Shown here: positions 1 through 7,293 of the stretch, in pieces
Numbering within the stretch: the first letter of the stretch is position 1
Layout: the number at the start of each line of letters is the position of its first letter
Origin: Pseudomonadota bacterium
GTDB taxonomy: Bacteria > Pseudomonadota > Alphaproteobacteria > Sphingomonadales > Sphingomonadaceae
Reading direction: 5' to 3'
Assembly: GCA_963205175.1 (NCBI GenBank)
Contig: CAUJIW010000024.1
Coordinates: 1 to 45,023 of the forward strand
Length of the DNA stretch: 45,023 bases
Notes under the pieces: generated by a model
The model's input: only the letters and a program-made list of their open reading frames with translations
Told to the model about the DNA's origin: nothing
Database searches by the model: none
Program-made: the position numbers and the translations under genes

Positions 1-139
1 AACCCGATCTCCCCGCGCCAAGCCCGCACCCTCCAGGTGATCCATGAAACGCGCCCCTCGCAGCCGTCAACGCCATGATTTATATGCGAAATATCACGAT
101 TACGACAGCGAAATCAGCGACTTACTTGGAGAATGTGGG
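1..139. other. Left-edge segment not homologous to the adjoining gene
   Basis: The reading frame of the molybdoenzyme fragment that starts near 140 stops matching its family to the left, and has an in-frame TGA at 38-40. The segment 60-135 is clearly more AT-rich than the rest of the window. On the minus strand a short open frame begins with ATG at 43-45, preceded by a GAGGGG ribosome-binding-like sequence, and runs off the edge after 15 codons. It could be the start of a divergent gene, or part of an insertion sequence. No terminal inverted repeat can be recognised. I cannot identify the origin of this segment. Confidence 0.5.
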
Positions 140-355
140 ATGATGCCCGCCATCGACTTCTCGACCCACCCGGTGCCCAACCCCAACAACCCGCTGGGGG
201 TGAAGGGCTGCGGCGAGGCCGGCACCATCGGCGTGCTGGCGGCGGTGATGAACGCCATCATCGACGCGCTCGACGGCCAGCCGATCGACATGCCAGCGAC
301 GCCGGAGGTGGTCTGGCGCGCATTGCGGAGCCTCGCCCCCGCCAGCGCCGCCTGA
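140..355 (+). pseudogene. C-terminal fragment of CO dehydrogenase/xanthine dehydrogenase-type molybdoenzyme large subunit
   Basis: The 71 codons from 140 to the TGA at 353-355 match the end of the molybdopterin-binding subunit of the xanthine oxidase/CoxL family. The signature is [13 protein letters not shown], whose Glu is the family's active-site base, followed by the usual VMNAIIDAL and [12 protein letters not shown] ending. A full protein would be about 750-800 residues, so more than 90% is missing. Homology ends abruptly near 140, and upstream codons in the same frame are unrelated and interrupted by a stop. The fragment is therefore a truncated remnant or the product of a junction at the edge of the window. 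Whether the parent oxidised CO, an aldehyde or an N-heterocycle cannot be told from this part. Confidence 0.85.
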
Positions 356-478
356 ACCCACCCCGCCACCCGCCAGGCGACGCCCTGTCGCGCGACATCT
401 TGCCTCATGGTCAGAATGTGTTAACCTCGCGGGCAACGGGGCGGACATGACCCCGCACAAGATGTGGGGAGTATCGCA

Positions 479-691
479 ATGGCTGAAGCCGCCTTTCTTC
501 TGGCTCTTGGTGCCGGCCTCCTGCTGGTGGTGGCATTTCTGACGCATGTCACCCGCATGGCGATGGCCAACCGGGTGTTCCTGCCGCAGGATCTGGACCG
601 TCGTGGCAGGGTGCTGAGCTATCTGCTCTATGGCACCATGTCGGCCGGCGTCGGCTCGCTGATGATCCTGACGCTCGCCGGCGTCATCTGA
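479..691 (+). CDS. Small two-helix membrane protein, unknown function
   Basis: This is a 70-residue protein. ATG 479 is preferred over the in-frame ATG at 464 because a GGGGAG ribosome-binding site at 466-471 lies 7 bases before it and would be inside the longer version. Two hydrophobic stretches, about residues 4-24 and 46-69, are joined by a basic and polar loop (LPQDLDRRGRVL), so an integral inner-membrane protein is likely. I recognise no family motif. It stands alone: the gene to the left is a remnant, and the next gene is convergent. They share a bidirectional terminator at 765-798. Confidence 0.65.
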   Translation: MAEAAFLLALGAGLLLVVAFLTHVTRMAMANRVFLPQDLDRRGRVLSYLLYGTMSAGVGSLMILTLAGVI

Positions 692-764
692 CCCCCCCCC
701 GCGGCCCGCAGGCCGCCCCCCCGCCGGGGCGGTGTCCCGCCGCCGGACAGCCGCCTAGAACGAG

Positions 765-798
765 ACCGGCGCCGGAATCCCTGGATTCCGGCGCCGGT
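765..798. terminator. Bidirectional hairpin terminator between convergent genes
   Basis: A perfect inverted repeat with 16-base arms (765-780 ACCGGCGCCGGAATCC and 783-798) flanks a 2-base centre. It lies between a rightward gene ending at 691 and a leftward gene ending at 834. The plus-strand exit is moderately T-rich (GTTGTTTG), and the minus-strand exit has no clear T-run. It fits best as a terminator serving the rightward gene, possibly both. Confidence 0.7.
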
Positions 799-833
799 TG
801 TTTGCCCGCAACGTGCAGGTCCGAACGATAATG

Positions 834-1355
834 TCAGCCCTTGTTCTGGCCGTAGGTGATCTGCACCTGCGTCGTGCCGCCATCGCCTGGCGTGATCACG
901 ACCGCCGCACCACCCTTACCGCCCGGCTCACCAATCGACAGCATCCGGGTACCGTTCATGTTGGCGTCCATCGTTTCCTTAAGACCCGACGCGGCGAACT
1001 TCTCCTTGTAGAAGGCCGCGACCTTGTCGGCGGAGTCGCCGGTTTCCAGGCCAACCATGCCTCCCGTGCCGTCAGCGCTCATGCCGGCCATGGTGTGCGT
1101 GATCTTGGCGCCCGGATAAAGCGGCGCATAGGGCGGCAGATCCTTGGGCGCCTCGCCACCCCCGCCGGTGATGACGGTAGCGGTCTTGCCGTCCTCGCCC
1201 TGGACGACAATACGCGACTGGTCGCCATCCTCGCTGACCGTGGCCGTGGTGGTCTCGCCGGTGTCCGCATCCTTGACCGTATAGGTCTTCTCGTCGCTGC
1301 CGCAGGCGGCGAGCAACAGGACGGCCGTGGTCAGGCCAATGGTTCGCAGTGCCAT
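834..1355 (-). CDS. Outer-membrane-type lipoprotein, unknown function
   Basis: This is a 173-residue precursor. The start at 1353-1355 is chosen because it follows GAGGGG at good spacing and gives a classic lipoprotein signal. The signal has a short basic N-terminus, a hydrophobic core and the lipobox LAAC, with the lipidated Cys at residue 18. The longer in-frame opening to 1676 overlaps the TetR gene and is not needed. The mature part begins polar and Thr/Gly-rich. It then has a region around PPYAPLYPGAKI and VAAFYKEKFAASGL that resembles a repeated pattern in alphaproteobacterial lipoproteins of unknown role. It probably sits in the periplasm, anchored to a membrane. No enzymatic motif is visible. 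Confidence 0.75.
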   Translation of the reverse strand: MALRTIGLTTAVLLLAACGSDEKTYTVKDADTGETTTATVSEDGDQSRIVVQGEDGKTATVITGGGGEAPKDLPPYAPLYPGAKITHTMAGMSADGTGGMVGLETGDSADKVAAFYKEKFAASGLKETMDANMNGTRMLSIGEPGGKGGAAVVITPGDGGTTQVQITYGQNKG

Positions 1356-1441
1356 GAATATCCCCTCAAGAAATCCAGATTTGGTGAGGAGGATCATAGC
1401 GATACCCGATGACAACCGGAAGCTACGAAACGCTGGCGGAA

Positions 1442-2152
1442 TCAGCCTGCCAGCTCGACCCTGGCGAGCATCGGAGAGGCGGCCGACAGACCGAGCATCT
1501 CCTTCAAGCGCGCCTTGAGGTAATCGCGGGTACGCCGGTAGCGCGGGTGATCCCCGCCCAACCAGATATGGATCGCCATGCCTTCCATCAGGAACTGGGT
1601 AAGGTCCATGGCGATATCGAAGTCGACACCTGCCTTGTTCCATTCCGGAAACACGGATCGGGCGACATCGTACCACTCGCGTTCCATGGCAGTGACCGCC
1701 GGCCGCAGCATCTCCTCCAGCTCAGGGTCCGTGCGCGCCGCCCCCAGCAATTCCCGAAAGGCGACGAAATCCGGGCTGATCAGGTGCTGCCAGTAGGCTT
1801 CGATGCCCGCCTCGGTATGGTTGACATCAGTAGGGATCGACGAGATGCGCCGGCGGAAATCCTCCAGCCGCTTGGTGTTGAGATGCTCGATGGCTGCCTT
1901 CACCAGTTCGCGCTTGCTCTGGAAATGGTGGACCATGGCGCCGCGCGACAGGCCGGCGACGCGAGCGATCTCGCTGGTGGTGGTGCGCGCGTAGCCCAGA
2001 CGAATGAAGCACTCGATCGCCGCATCGAGAATGTCGATACGGGCGATCTCGCTCTTCCTGGCCTGCCAGCCCCCGCTGCCATCGTGCCCGCTCTTGAGAC
2101 GGGCCAGGCGACGGCGGCGTTTTTCCTGAGTCACTTCGTTCAAACCGTCCAT
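1442..2152 (-). CDS. TetR/AcrR-family transcriptional regulator
   Basis: This is a 236-residue protein if the ATG at 2152 is used. A GTG at 2173 would add seven residues, and neither start has a strong ribosome-binding site. After a basic, disordered N-terminal stretch comes the TetR DNA-binding domain (about residues 38-85). It reads ILDAAIECFIRLGYARTTTSEIARVAGLSRGAMVHHF, split here only by helices. The C-terminal two-thirds is helical, with the usual TetR ligand-binding composition. The gene is divergent from the acyl-CoA synthetase at 2254, and a GTCGA-N3-TCGAC inverted repeat lies between them. By analogy with such pairs it probably represses itself and the neighbouring acyl-CoA, SDR, receptor or aldehyde genes until an acyl or related ligand binds. 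The ligand is unknown. Confidence 0.9.
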   Translation of the reverse strand: MDGLNEVTQEKRRRRLARLKSGHDGSGGWQARKSEIARIDILDAAIECFIRLGYARTTTSEIARVAGLSRGAMVHHFQSKRELVKAAIEHLNTKRLEDFRRRISSIPTDVNHTEAGIEAYWQHLISPDFVAFRELLGAARTDPELEEMLRPAVTAMEREWYDVARSVFPEWNKAGVDFDIAMDLTQFLMEGMAIHIWLGGDHPRYRRTRDYLKARLKEMLGLSAASPMLARVELAG

Positions 2153-2184
2153 GACGCGCTCGTTACCGTGCACAAACCCACACT

Positions 2185-2197
2185 GTCGATAGTCGAC
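2185..2197. promoter_or_regulatory. Candidate TetR operator
   Basis: A 13-bp inverted repeat, GTCGA-TAG-TCGAC, lies in the 100-bp region between the divergent TetR gene and acyl-CoA synthetase gene. Its size and position suit a TetR-family dimer site. The arms are only 5 bp and do not extend further, so chance is possible. Confidence 0.35.
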
Positions 2198-2253
2198 TTA
2201 TGGCGCGCAAGCGCAAACTATCATTTTCATATGGAAATCCAGGGAGACCATGC

Positions 2254-3828
2254 ATGACCGCAGCAGCGGTAACCACGATTGACGAAATGCTGACCCACGC
2301 CCAACCGCTGCACGCGACCCGCACCGCCCTGGTGTTCGGCGACCGGCGCACCAGCTACGCCGACCTCGACCGACTGGCCTCGCAAGTGGCCTCGGGCTAC
2401 GCCGCGCTGGGCCTGAAGCCGGGTGACCGGGTCGGCTATCTGGGCACCAACACCGATTTCTACTTCGAGATGCTGTTCGGTGCCGCACGCGGTGGCCAGG
2501 TAATCGTCGGCGTCAACTGGCGGCTCGCCCCGCCGGAGATCGAGTATGTCCTTAACGATGCCGGCATCCGCCTGCTGGTGGCCGACCGCGACTTCCTGCC
2601 GGTGCTCGACGAGCTACGGGCGCGCTGCCCCTCTCTCGGCACCGTGCTGATCGCCGATGCCGCCGCCGGCGAGTCCGGCGGTTACACCCACTGGCGCGAC
2701 AGCCACGCCGACACGCGGGTGGCCGGCGTCGCCCGCCCTGAAGATGTGCTGGTGCAGATGTACACCTCCGGCACCACCGGCTTTCCCAAGGGCGCGCTGC
2801 TCACCCATGCCAGCATCCTGGCCTGCATCACCAAGGGGCCGCTGACCGGCGAGGACTGGGGCCGCTGGGATCCCGAGGACGTGTCGCTGGTGGCGATGCC
2901 GCTGTTCCACGTCGGCGGCACCTGCTGGGGCCTGCAGGCGCTGACCTCGGGCGCCTCGGCGGTCATCCTGCCCCGCCCCGATGTCGAGCCGATCATCGCC
3001 GCCATCCAGGCGCACAAGATCACCAAGATGTTCATCGTGCCGGCGGTGCTGCTGGCCATTCTCAACCATCCGCTGGCCGACAAGGCGGATTTCTCGTCGA
3101 TGCGCGAGATCATCTATGGCGCCTCACCGATCCCGCTCGATGTGCTGAAACGGGCACTGAAAGTGATCGGCTGCGCCTTCGTGCAGAATTACGGCATGAC
3201 GGAAAGCAGCGGCACCGTGGTCTATCTGCCACCCGAGGATCATCACCCCGATGGCCATCCGCGCATGGCCTCGTGCGGCAAGGCGCTGCCCGGCGTGGCG
3301 CTGGCGATCGTCGACACCCAGGGTCGCCATCTGCCCACCGGCGAGGTCGGCGAGATCATCCTGCGCTCCGACACCATGATGGCCGGATACTGGAACAAGC
3401 CGGAGGAAACCGCCAAGGCGCTGCGCGACGGCTGGTATTATTCCGGCGACGCCGGCTACATGGACGCCGACGGCTATCTCTACATCCATGACCGGGTGAA
3501 GGACATGATCGTCTCCGGCGGCGAAAACATCTACCCGGCGGAAGTGGAAGGCGCGTTGCATGGCCACCCGGACGTGCGCGACGTCGCGGTGATCGGTGTG
3601 CCGGACGATCGCTGGGGCGAGGCGGTGAAGGCGATCGTCGTGCGCCGCGCGGGCGCCGACCTTGACGAAAGCACGCTCATCCAGTTCGCCCGCACCCGCA
3701 TTGCCGGCTACAAGGTGCCCAAGTCGGTGGATTTCGTGGCGGAACTGCCGCGCAATCCCTCCGGCAAGATCCTGAAGAAGGACTTGCGCGAACCCTACTG
3801 GCAGGGCCGCGCCCGCCGGGTCAACTGA
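2254..3828 (+). CDS. Long/medium-chain acyl-CoA synthetase (AMP-forming)
   Basis: This 524-residue enzyme of the ANL superfamily activates a carboxylic acid to its CoA thioester through an acyl-adenylate. The start at 2254 follows AGGGAGA at 2241-2247, and the longer in-frame start at 2200 has none. Visible motifs in order are the P-loop-like YTSGTTGFPKG (from residue 170), NYGMTES, YYSGDAGYMDADGYLYI and RVKDMIVSGGENIYP. PSGKILKK follows, with the adenylation Lys at 505. Length and motif order match fatty acyl-CoA ligases rather than acetyl-CoA synthetase, but the chain length of the substrate cannot be read. It is divergent from a TetR gene and close to an SDR, a TonB receptor and an aldehyde dehydrogenase. 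The acid product of the dehydrogenase could be its substrate. Confidence 0.93.
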   Translation: MTAAAVTTIDEMLTHAQPLHATRTALVFGDRRTSYADLDRLASQVASGYAALGLKPGDRVGYLGTNTDFYFEMLFGAARGGQVIVGVNWRLAPPEIEYVLNDAGIRLLVADRDFLPVLDELRARCPSLGTVLIADAAAGESGGYTHWRDSHADTRVAGVARPEDVLVQMYTSGTTGFPKGALLTHASILACITKGPLTGEDWGRWDPEDVSLVAMPLFHVGGTCWGLQALTSGASAVILPRPDVEPIIAAIQAHKITKMFIVPAVLLAILNHPLADKADFSSMREIIYGASPIPLDVLKRALKVIGCAFVQNYGMTESSGTVVYLPPEDHHPDGHPRMASCGKALPGVALAIVDTQGRHLPTGEVGEIILRSDTMMAGYWNKPEETAKALRDGWYYSGDAGYMDADGYLYIHDRVKDMIVSGGENIYPAEVEGALHGHPDVRDVAVIGVPDDRWGEAVKAIVVRRAGADLDESTLIQFARTRIAGYKVPKSVDFVAELPRNPSGKILKKDLREPYWQGRARRVN

Positions 3829-3860
3829 CCGGCAACCATCATCCGCCGGGTCAACTGACC
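3813..3860 (+). repeat. 30-bp-period duplication over the acyl-CoA synthetase stop codon
   Basis: CCGCCGGGTCAACTGACC occurs at 3813-3830 and again at 3843-3860, exactly 30 bp apart. The first copy contains the last codons and TGA of the acyl-CoA synthetase, and the second lies outside the gene. Each copy holds the small palindrome GGTCA-AC-TGACC. It looks like a local tandem duplication. Confidence 0.8.
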
Positions 3861-3870
3861 CGCACAGCCA

Positions 3871-3905
3871 AACGGCGGGCGAGGCTTGTCGCCCTGCCCG
3901 CCGTT
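3871..3905. terminator. Hairpin terminator between convergent acyl-CoA synthetase and SDR genes
   Basis: The arms AACGGCGGGC (3871-3880) and GCCCGCCGTT (3896-3905) are perfectly complementary, with a 15-base loop. There is no long T-run, although TTTTCTT follows about 15 bases later on the plus strand. Position between two convergent gene ends supports a terminator role. Confidence 0.6.
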
Positions 3906-3934
3906 CATGCCCTGCGCTTTTCTTGAAAGCCGCG

Positions 3935-4747
3935 TCACATGGCGGTGGTGCCGCCGTCGATCACCAGTTCACTGCCGGTCATGAAGCTGGCGTCGGCGCT
4001 GGCAAGGAAGGCGACACCGGCGGCGATTTCCGCTGGCAGGCCGAGCCGGCCGATGGCGGTCTGCGCTTCCAGAATGGCGACGAAATCGTCGGCCTTGGCC
4101 ACCCGCCCCTCGGCGGCGAAATTGTCGGCGCCCGTCTCCAGCATCGGCGTGCGGATAAAGCCCGGATGCACCGAGTTCACCCGTACCGGCCGGCGCGTCT
4201 GGCCGAATTCGATGGCGGCACTCTTGGTGAACAGCCGCACGGCGCCCTTGCTGGCGTTGTAGGCGCCGCTCTCCATGGCGCCGACAATACCGTAGATCGA
4301 CGAGATATTGACGATGGACGCCCCGCCCGCCACGTCGGCGCCCGAGCGCGTCATCAACTCGGTGAAGGTGCGGGTGCCCAGAAACACGCCGGTGGTGTTG
4401 ACCGCCATCACCATGTTCCAGTCCGCCAGCGAAAAGGTCGCCAGCGGCCCGGTGGTGCCGACGCCGGCGTTGTTGACCAGGATGTGCAGCGCGCCCCAGT
4501 TGGCTTCCACCCAGCCCAGTGCCGACGCCCATGCCTCCTCGCTGGTGACGTCCAGCGGCAGGTAGGCGACCATGTTGCCCAACCGGGCGGTGAGATCGAC
4601 GACCGCCGGATGATCGGCCGCATGGCGGTCGGTGGCCAGCACCACGGCACCCTCGGCGATCAGCCGCTCCACGGTTGCCCGGCCGATGCCGCTGACGCCG
4701 CCGGTCACCAGCGCCCGCCGTCCGGCGAGCCGTCCTTCGCATGTCAT
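3935..4747 (-). CDS. Short-chain dehydrogenase/reductase (SDR)
   Basis: This 270-residue classical SDR is an NAD(P)-dependent alcohol/ketone oxidoreductase. The Rossmann motif TGGVSGIG starts at residue 15. NNAG follows, then the catalytic Ser in NISSIYG, and Tyr163 and Lys167 in YNASK. The C-terminus reads MTGSELVIDGGTTAM, typical of the family. The acidic residue after the second strand (ATDRHAAD) favours NAD over NADP. The start at 4747 is preceded by AGGGAGA at suitable spacing. The longer in-frame start at 4816 would run into the terminator hairpin of the upstream receptor gene. It follows that gene on the same strand but is separated by the terminator. A role in oxidising the substrate taken up by the receptor is an inference. 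Confidence 0.92.
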   Translation of the reverse strand: MTCEGRLAGRRALVTGGVSGIGRATVERLIAEGAVVLATDRHAADHPAVVDLTARLGNMVAYLPLDVTSEEAWASALGWVEANWGALHILVNNAGVGTTGPLATFSLADWNMVMAVNTTGVFLGTRTFTELMTRSGADVAGGASIVNISSIYGIVGAMESGAYNASKGAVRLFTKSAAIEFGQTRRPVRVNSVHPGFIRTPMLETGADNFAAEGRVAKADDFVAILEAQTAIGRLGLPAEIAAGVAFLASADASFMTGSELVIDGGTTAM

Positions 4748-4767
4748 CACGCATTCTCCCTGGCATG

Positions 4768-4801
4768 AAAAAGGGGCCGCGACCAACATGGTCACGGCCC
4801 C
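4768..4801 (-). terminator. Rho-independent terminator after the TonB-dependent receptor
   Basis: On the minus strand, GGGGCCGTGACC pairs with GGTCGCGGCCCC with one mismatch, around a short loop. It is followed directly by five T (4772-4768). It lies 21 bp beyond the receptor stop codon, and before the SDR start. Confidence 0.85.
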
Positions 4802-4822
4802 GCGATGGATGGTCAAGCCGGC

Positions 4823-7045
4823 TTAGAACTCATAGCCGAGCTGGACACCGAAGGTGCGCGGCTCGCGTGCCGAGGCGAACGACCACAGGCCGGCGACGGT
4901 GAACGCCGCGTTGGGGCCGCGATCGTCGGCGAGGTTGCGCCCGTATACGGTGACGCGCGCCCGGTTTTTGCCGACATCGAACAGCAGCGTGGTGCTGGCA
5001 TCGATCAGGCCCTGGCGGTCCGAGCGTACGCGCGGATCGTTGCTCAGCACATGGACGACGCCGTCGATCACCTGAACCGGACCGATCGAGATCTGCTGGT
5101 CATAGCGCGAGATATAGCGGTAACCGACGGAGGTGTTCCACTCGCCGAAGCTGGTCGGGTAGCTGTATTCCGCGTTCAGCGACGCCGTGACCTTCGGCGA
5201 ATAGATCATGTCCACCGCCGAATAATTATAGTCGATCAGATTATCCTCGGAATCCGGCGCCTGGGTGAGAAAGTCCTTGAACTTCGACTTCATCAGGCCG
5301 AGCGCGCCGGAGATGGTGAGGCCGCGCGCCGGGCGGGCGGTGAAATCGACCTCGATGCCCTTCACCGTCGCCGAGCCGACATTGGTCACCACCGTCTCGT
5401 TGTTGACGGCACCATCGACCGGAATGGTCGTGTTCTGCTGGAGATCCTTGTAGTCGGAATAGAAGGCCGCCACGTTGAACAGCAGCTTGCGATCGAAGAA
5501 CGAGGTCTTGAAGCCGGCTTCGTAGGAGTCGACGGTTTCCGGTCCGAACGGCGTCGTCGAGGAGATCAGCGTCTGGCCGCGGCCGGAGAAGCCGCCCGAG
5601 CGATAGCCGCGCGACCACGAGGCGTAGAGCATCACGTCGTCGTTGGGGCGGTAGTCGACGCCGACTTTCGGCGTGAACTTGTTGCCGGTGTACTTGACGT
5701 TGGGGAACTCGTCCGGGCCGACACGGTTGTAGTTCTGCTTCTCGTCGTGGGTCCAGCGACCGCCGAACGACAGGCGCCACTGGTCGGTGATGACCCAGTT
5801 GAAGTCGCCGAAGAAGGCCAGCGACTGCGACTTGCCGGTCGTGGTCTGGTCAGCGTCTGGATTCTCCGCGCCGAACAGGCGGGTCTGCTGGAAGAAGTCG
5901 TATTTGTGGTCGTAGAAATAGCCGCCGACCACATAATCGAAGGAGTCGGTCAGCTTGCCGGCCGCCCGCAGTTCCTGGCTGAACTGGCGGAAGTCCTGGA
6001 CGCGGCTGGTGTAGTAGAGGTCCGCTGTCGAGGCGTCGAAGTCCTGGGTCTGGGATTCATCGGACTCGCGATAACCGGTGACCGAGGTCAGCTGCACCGC
6101 ACCCAGATCGTAGTTCATTTCCAGCGTCACCGCCGGCGATTCATAGTTCGAATGCGCCGGATCGTTGAACACGGTGTAGAGGTCGGACGTGGTGTTGCGG
6201 TTGCACTGCTCTTCCGGCTCGAACAGGCAGAACAATTCGCCGGTCTTGGCGATGTTCGAGTTGACCGGATCAAAGTCCTGCACCTGCTTCTCCAGCGTCA
6301 GCAGCGCATCGAAGTTGTCGCTGGGCTGAAACAGGAAGGAGATGCCGAAGTTTTCGTTGTTGCTGGCGCCAACCCGCTTCCCGGTGACGCCGTGACGATA
6401 ATAGCCGTCCGATTCATTGTGGAAATAGAAGGCCTTGGCCGACAGCGTCTCGGTCAGCGGCGCGTTCAGCACCACACGACTGGTAAGCGTGTTGAACTTG
6501 CCGTAGCCCACTTCCAGCTTGCCGCCGAGCTCGCCGGTCGGACGGGTGCGCTTGATGCTGATCACGCCGCCGATGGTGTTGCGGCCAAACAGCGTACCCT
6601 GCGGACCGCGCATGACTTCCAGCTGCTCGACGTCGAAGAAGTCGAAGAACTGGCCAGTGCTGGTGCCGATGAACACGCCATCGACCACCACGGCGACGGT
6701 GGGATCGAAAGACTTTTCCACGTCGGCGAAGGTGAGGCCACGGATCGAGATGTTGGCGGCCGCCGCACCCGAATTCTGGTTGGTGATCAGCACGTTGGGC
6801 GCCGCGCCCTGGAGGTCGCCGAGGTTCAGCGTCCCCTTGGCTTCGAGCTGGCCGGTGGACAGCGCGGTAATGGCGACCGGCGTCTGCTGGATCGATTCAT
6901 CGCGCCGGCGGGCGGAGACGATGATCTCCTCCAGCGCCTGAATGCTGGTGGACTCCACCTCCTGCCCCAGAGCCGGCATGGCGAAGGCAGAAAGCGCGGT
7001 GGAACCCAGCGCGAGCATGAGGGCATGGCAACGTACAGATGTCAT
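4823..7045 (-). CDS. TonB-dependent outer-membrane receptor
   Basis: This 740-residue precursor starts after GGGAGGAAA. A signal peptide of about 27 residues ends at PALGQ. A TonB-box-like stretch, EEIIVSARRRDES, follows. The plug domain (about residues 40-160) carries IRGL, VDGVFIGT and VEVMRGPQGTLFGRNTIGG-type family motifs. The rest is a 22-strand barrel with frequent aromatic/polar alternation, ending in the outer-membrane signature LGYEF with terminal Phe. Such receptors import siderophores, vitamins, or in sphingomonad-like bacteria many organic substrates, powered by TonB-ExbBD. No siderophore synthesis or iron box is seen nearby. The neighbours are an SDR, an acyl-CoA synthetase and an aldehyde dehydrogenase, so an organic substrate is the better guess. 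Confidence 0.93.
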   Translation of the reverse strand: MTSVRCHALMLALGSTALSAFAMPALGQEVESTSIQALEEIIVSARRRDESIQQTPVAITALSTGQLEAKGTLNLGDLQGAAPNVLITNQNSGAAAANISIRGLTFADVEKSFDPTVAVVVDGVFIGTSTGQFFDFFDVEQLEVMRGPQGTLFGRNTIGGVISIKRTRPTGELGGKLEVGYGKFNTLTSRVVLNAPLTETLSAKAFYFHNESDGYYRHGVTGKRVGASNNENFGISFLFQPSDNFDALLTLEKQVQDFDPVNSNIAKTGELFCLFEPEEQCNRNTTSDLYTVFNDPAHSNYESPAVTLEMNYDLGAVQLTSVTGYRESDESQTQDFDASTADLYYTSRVQDFRQFSQELRAAGKLTDSFDYVVGGYFYDHKYDFFQQTRLFGAENPDADQTTTGKSQSLAFFGDFNWVITDQWRLSFGGRWTHDEKQNYNRVGPDEFPNVKYTGNKFTPKVGVDYRPNDDVMLYASWSRGYRSGGFSGRGQTLISSTTPFGPETVDSYEAGFKTSFFDRKLLFNVAAFYSDYKDLQQNTTIPVDGAVNNETVVTNVGSATVKGIEVDFTARPARGLTISGALGLMKSKFKDFLTQAPDSEDNLIDYNYSAVDMIYSPKVTASLNAEYSYPTSFGEWNTSVGYRYISRYDQQISIGPVQVIDGVVHVLSNDPRVRSDRQGLIDASTTLLFDVGKNRARVTVYGRNLADDRGPNAAFTVAGLWSFASAREPRTFGVQLGYEF

Positions 7046-7189
7046 CGATATTTCCTCCCAAGGTCCGTAGGGGACGTTACTTGCATCGCCGGCTTCGTTG
7101 CGGCCGGTGTTGTTGATTACTTTTTAGCAACTGCGCGGATCATCCAGACCTGCGCTTTATGTGAGGCCCATTTCATGCCTCGGCCGCAT

Positions 7190-7237
7190 CGGGGGGTGAG
7201 CAGCCCCCCTCCACGAATGGGGCTCGGCATCGAGCCC
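7190..7237 (+). promoter_or_regulatory. Two adjacent hairpins in the receptor/aldehyde dehydrogenase divergent region
   Basis: GGGGGG (7191-7196) pairs with CCCCCC (7204-7209). Ten bases on, GGGCTCG (7220-7226) pairs with CGAGCCC (7231-7237) over a 4-base loop. A TATAGT hexamer at 7248-7253 follows and could be a -10 element, but no matching -35 is visible. The function is unclear. The hairpins may be a terminator for stray leftover transcription or part of a leader. Confidence 0.3.
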
Positions 7238-7293
7238 TGCTTCTCTCTATAGTGAGGCATCATACCACCACGGTTGGGGAAGGATGTTCCGTT

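Noticed and set aside
834-1676. Lipoprotein gene starting at 1676
   Set aside because: The first 107 codons overlap the TetR gene and precede a good start with its own ribosome-binding site and lipobox.
4805-7252. 815-codon open frame on the plus strand opposite the TonB receptor
   Set aside because: Composition is Arg/Val/His-rich with no recognisable fold, and the receptor on the minus strand is unambiguous.
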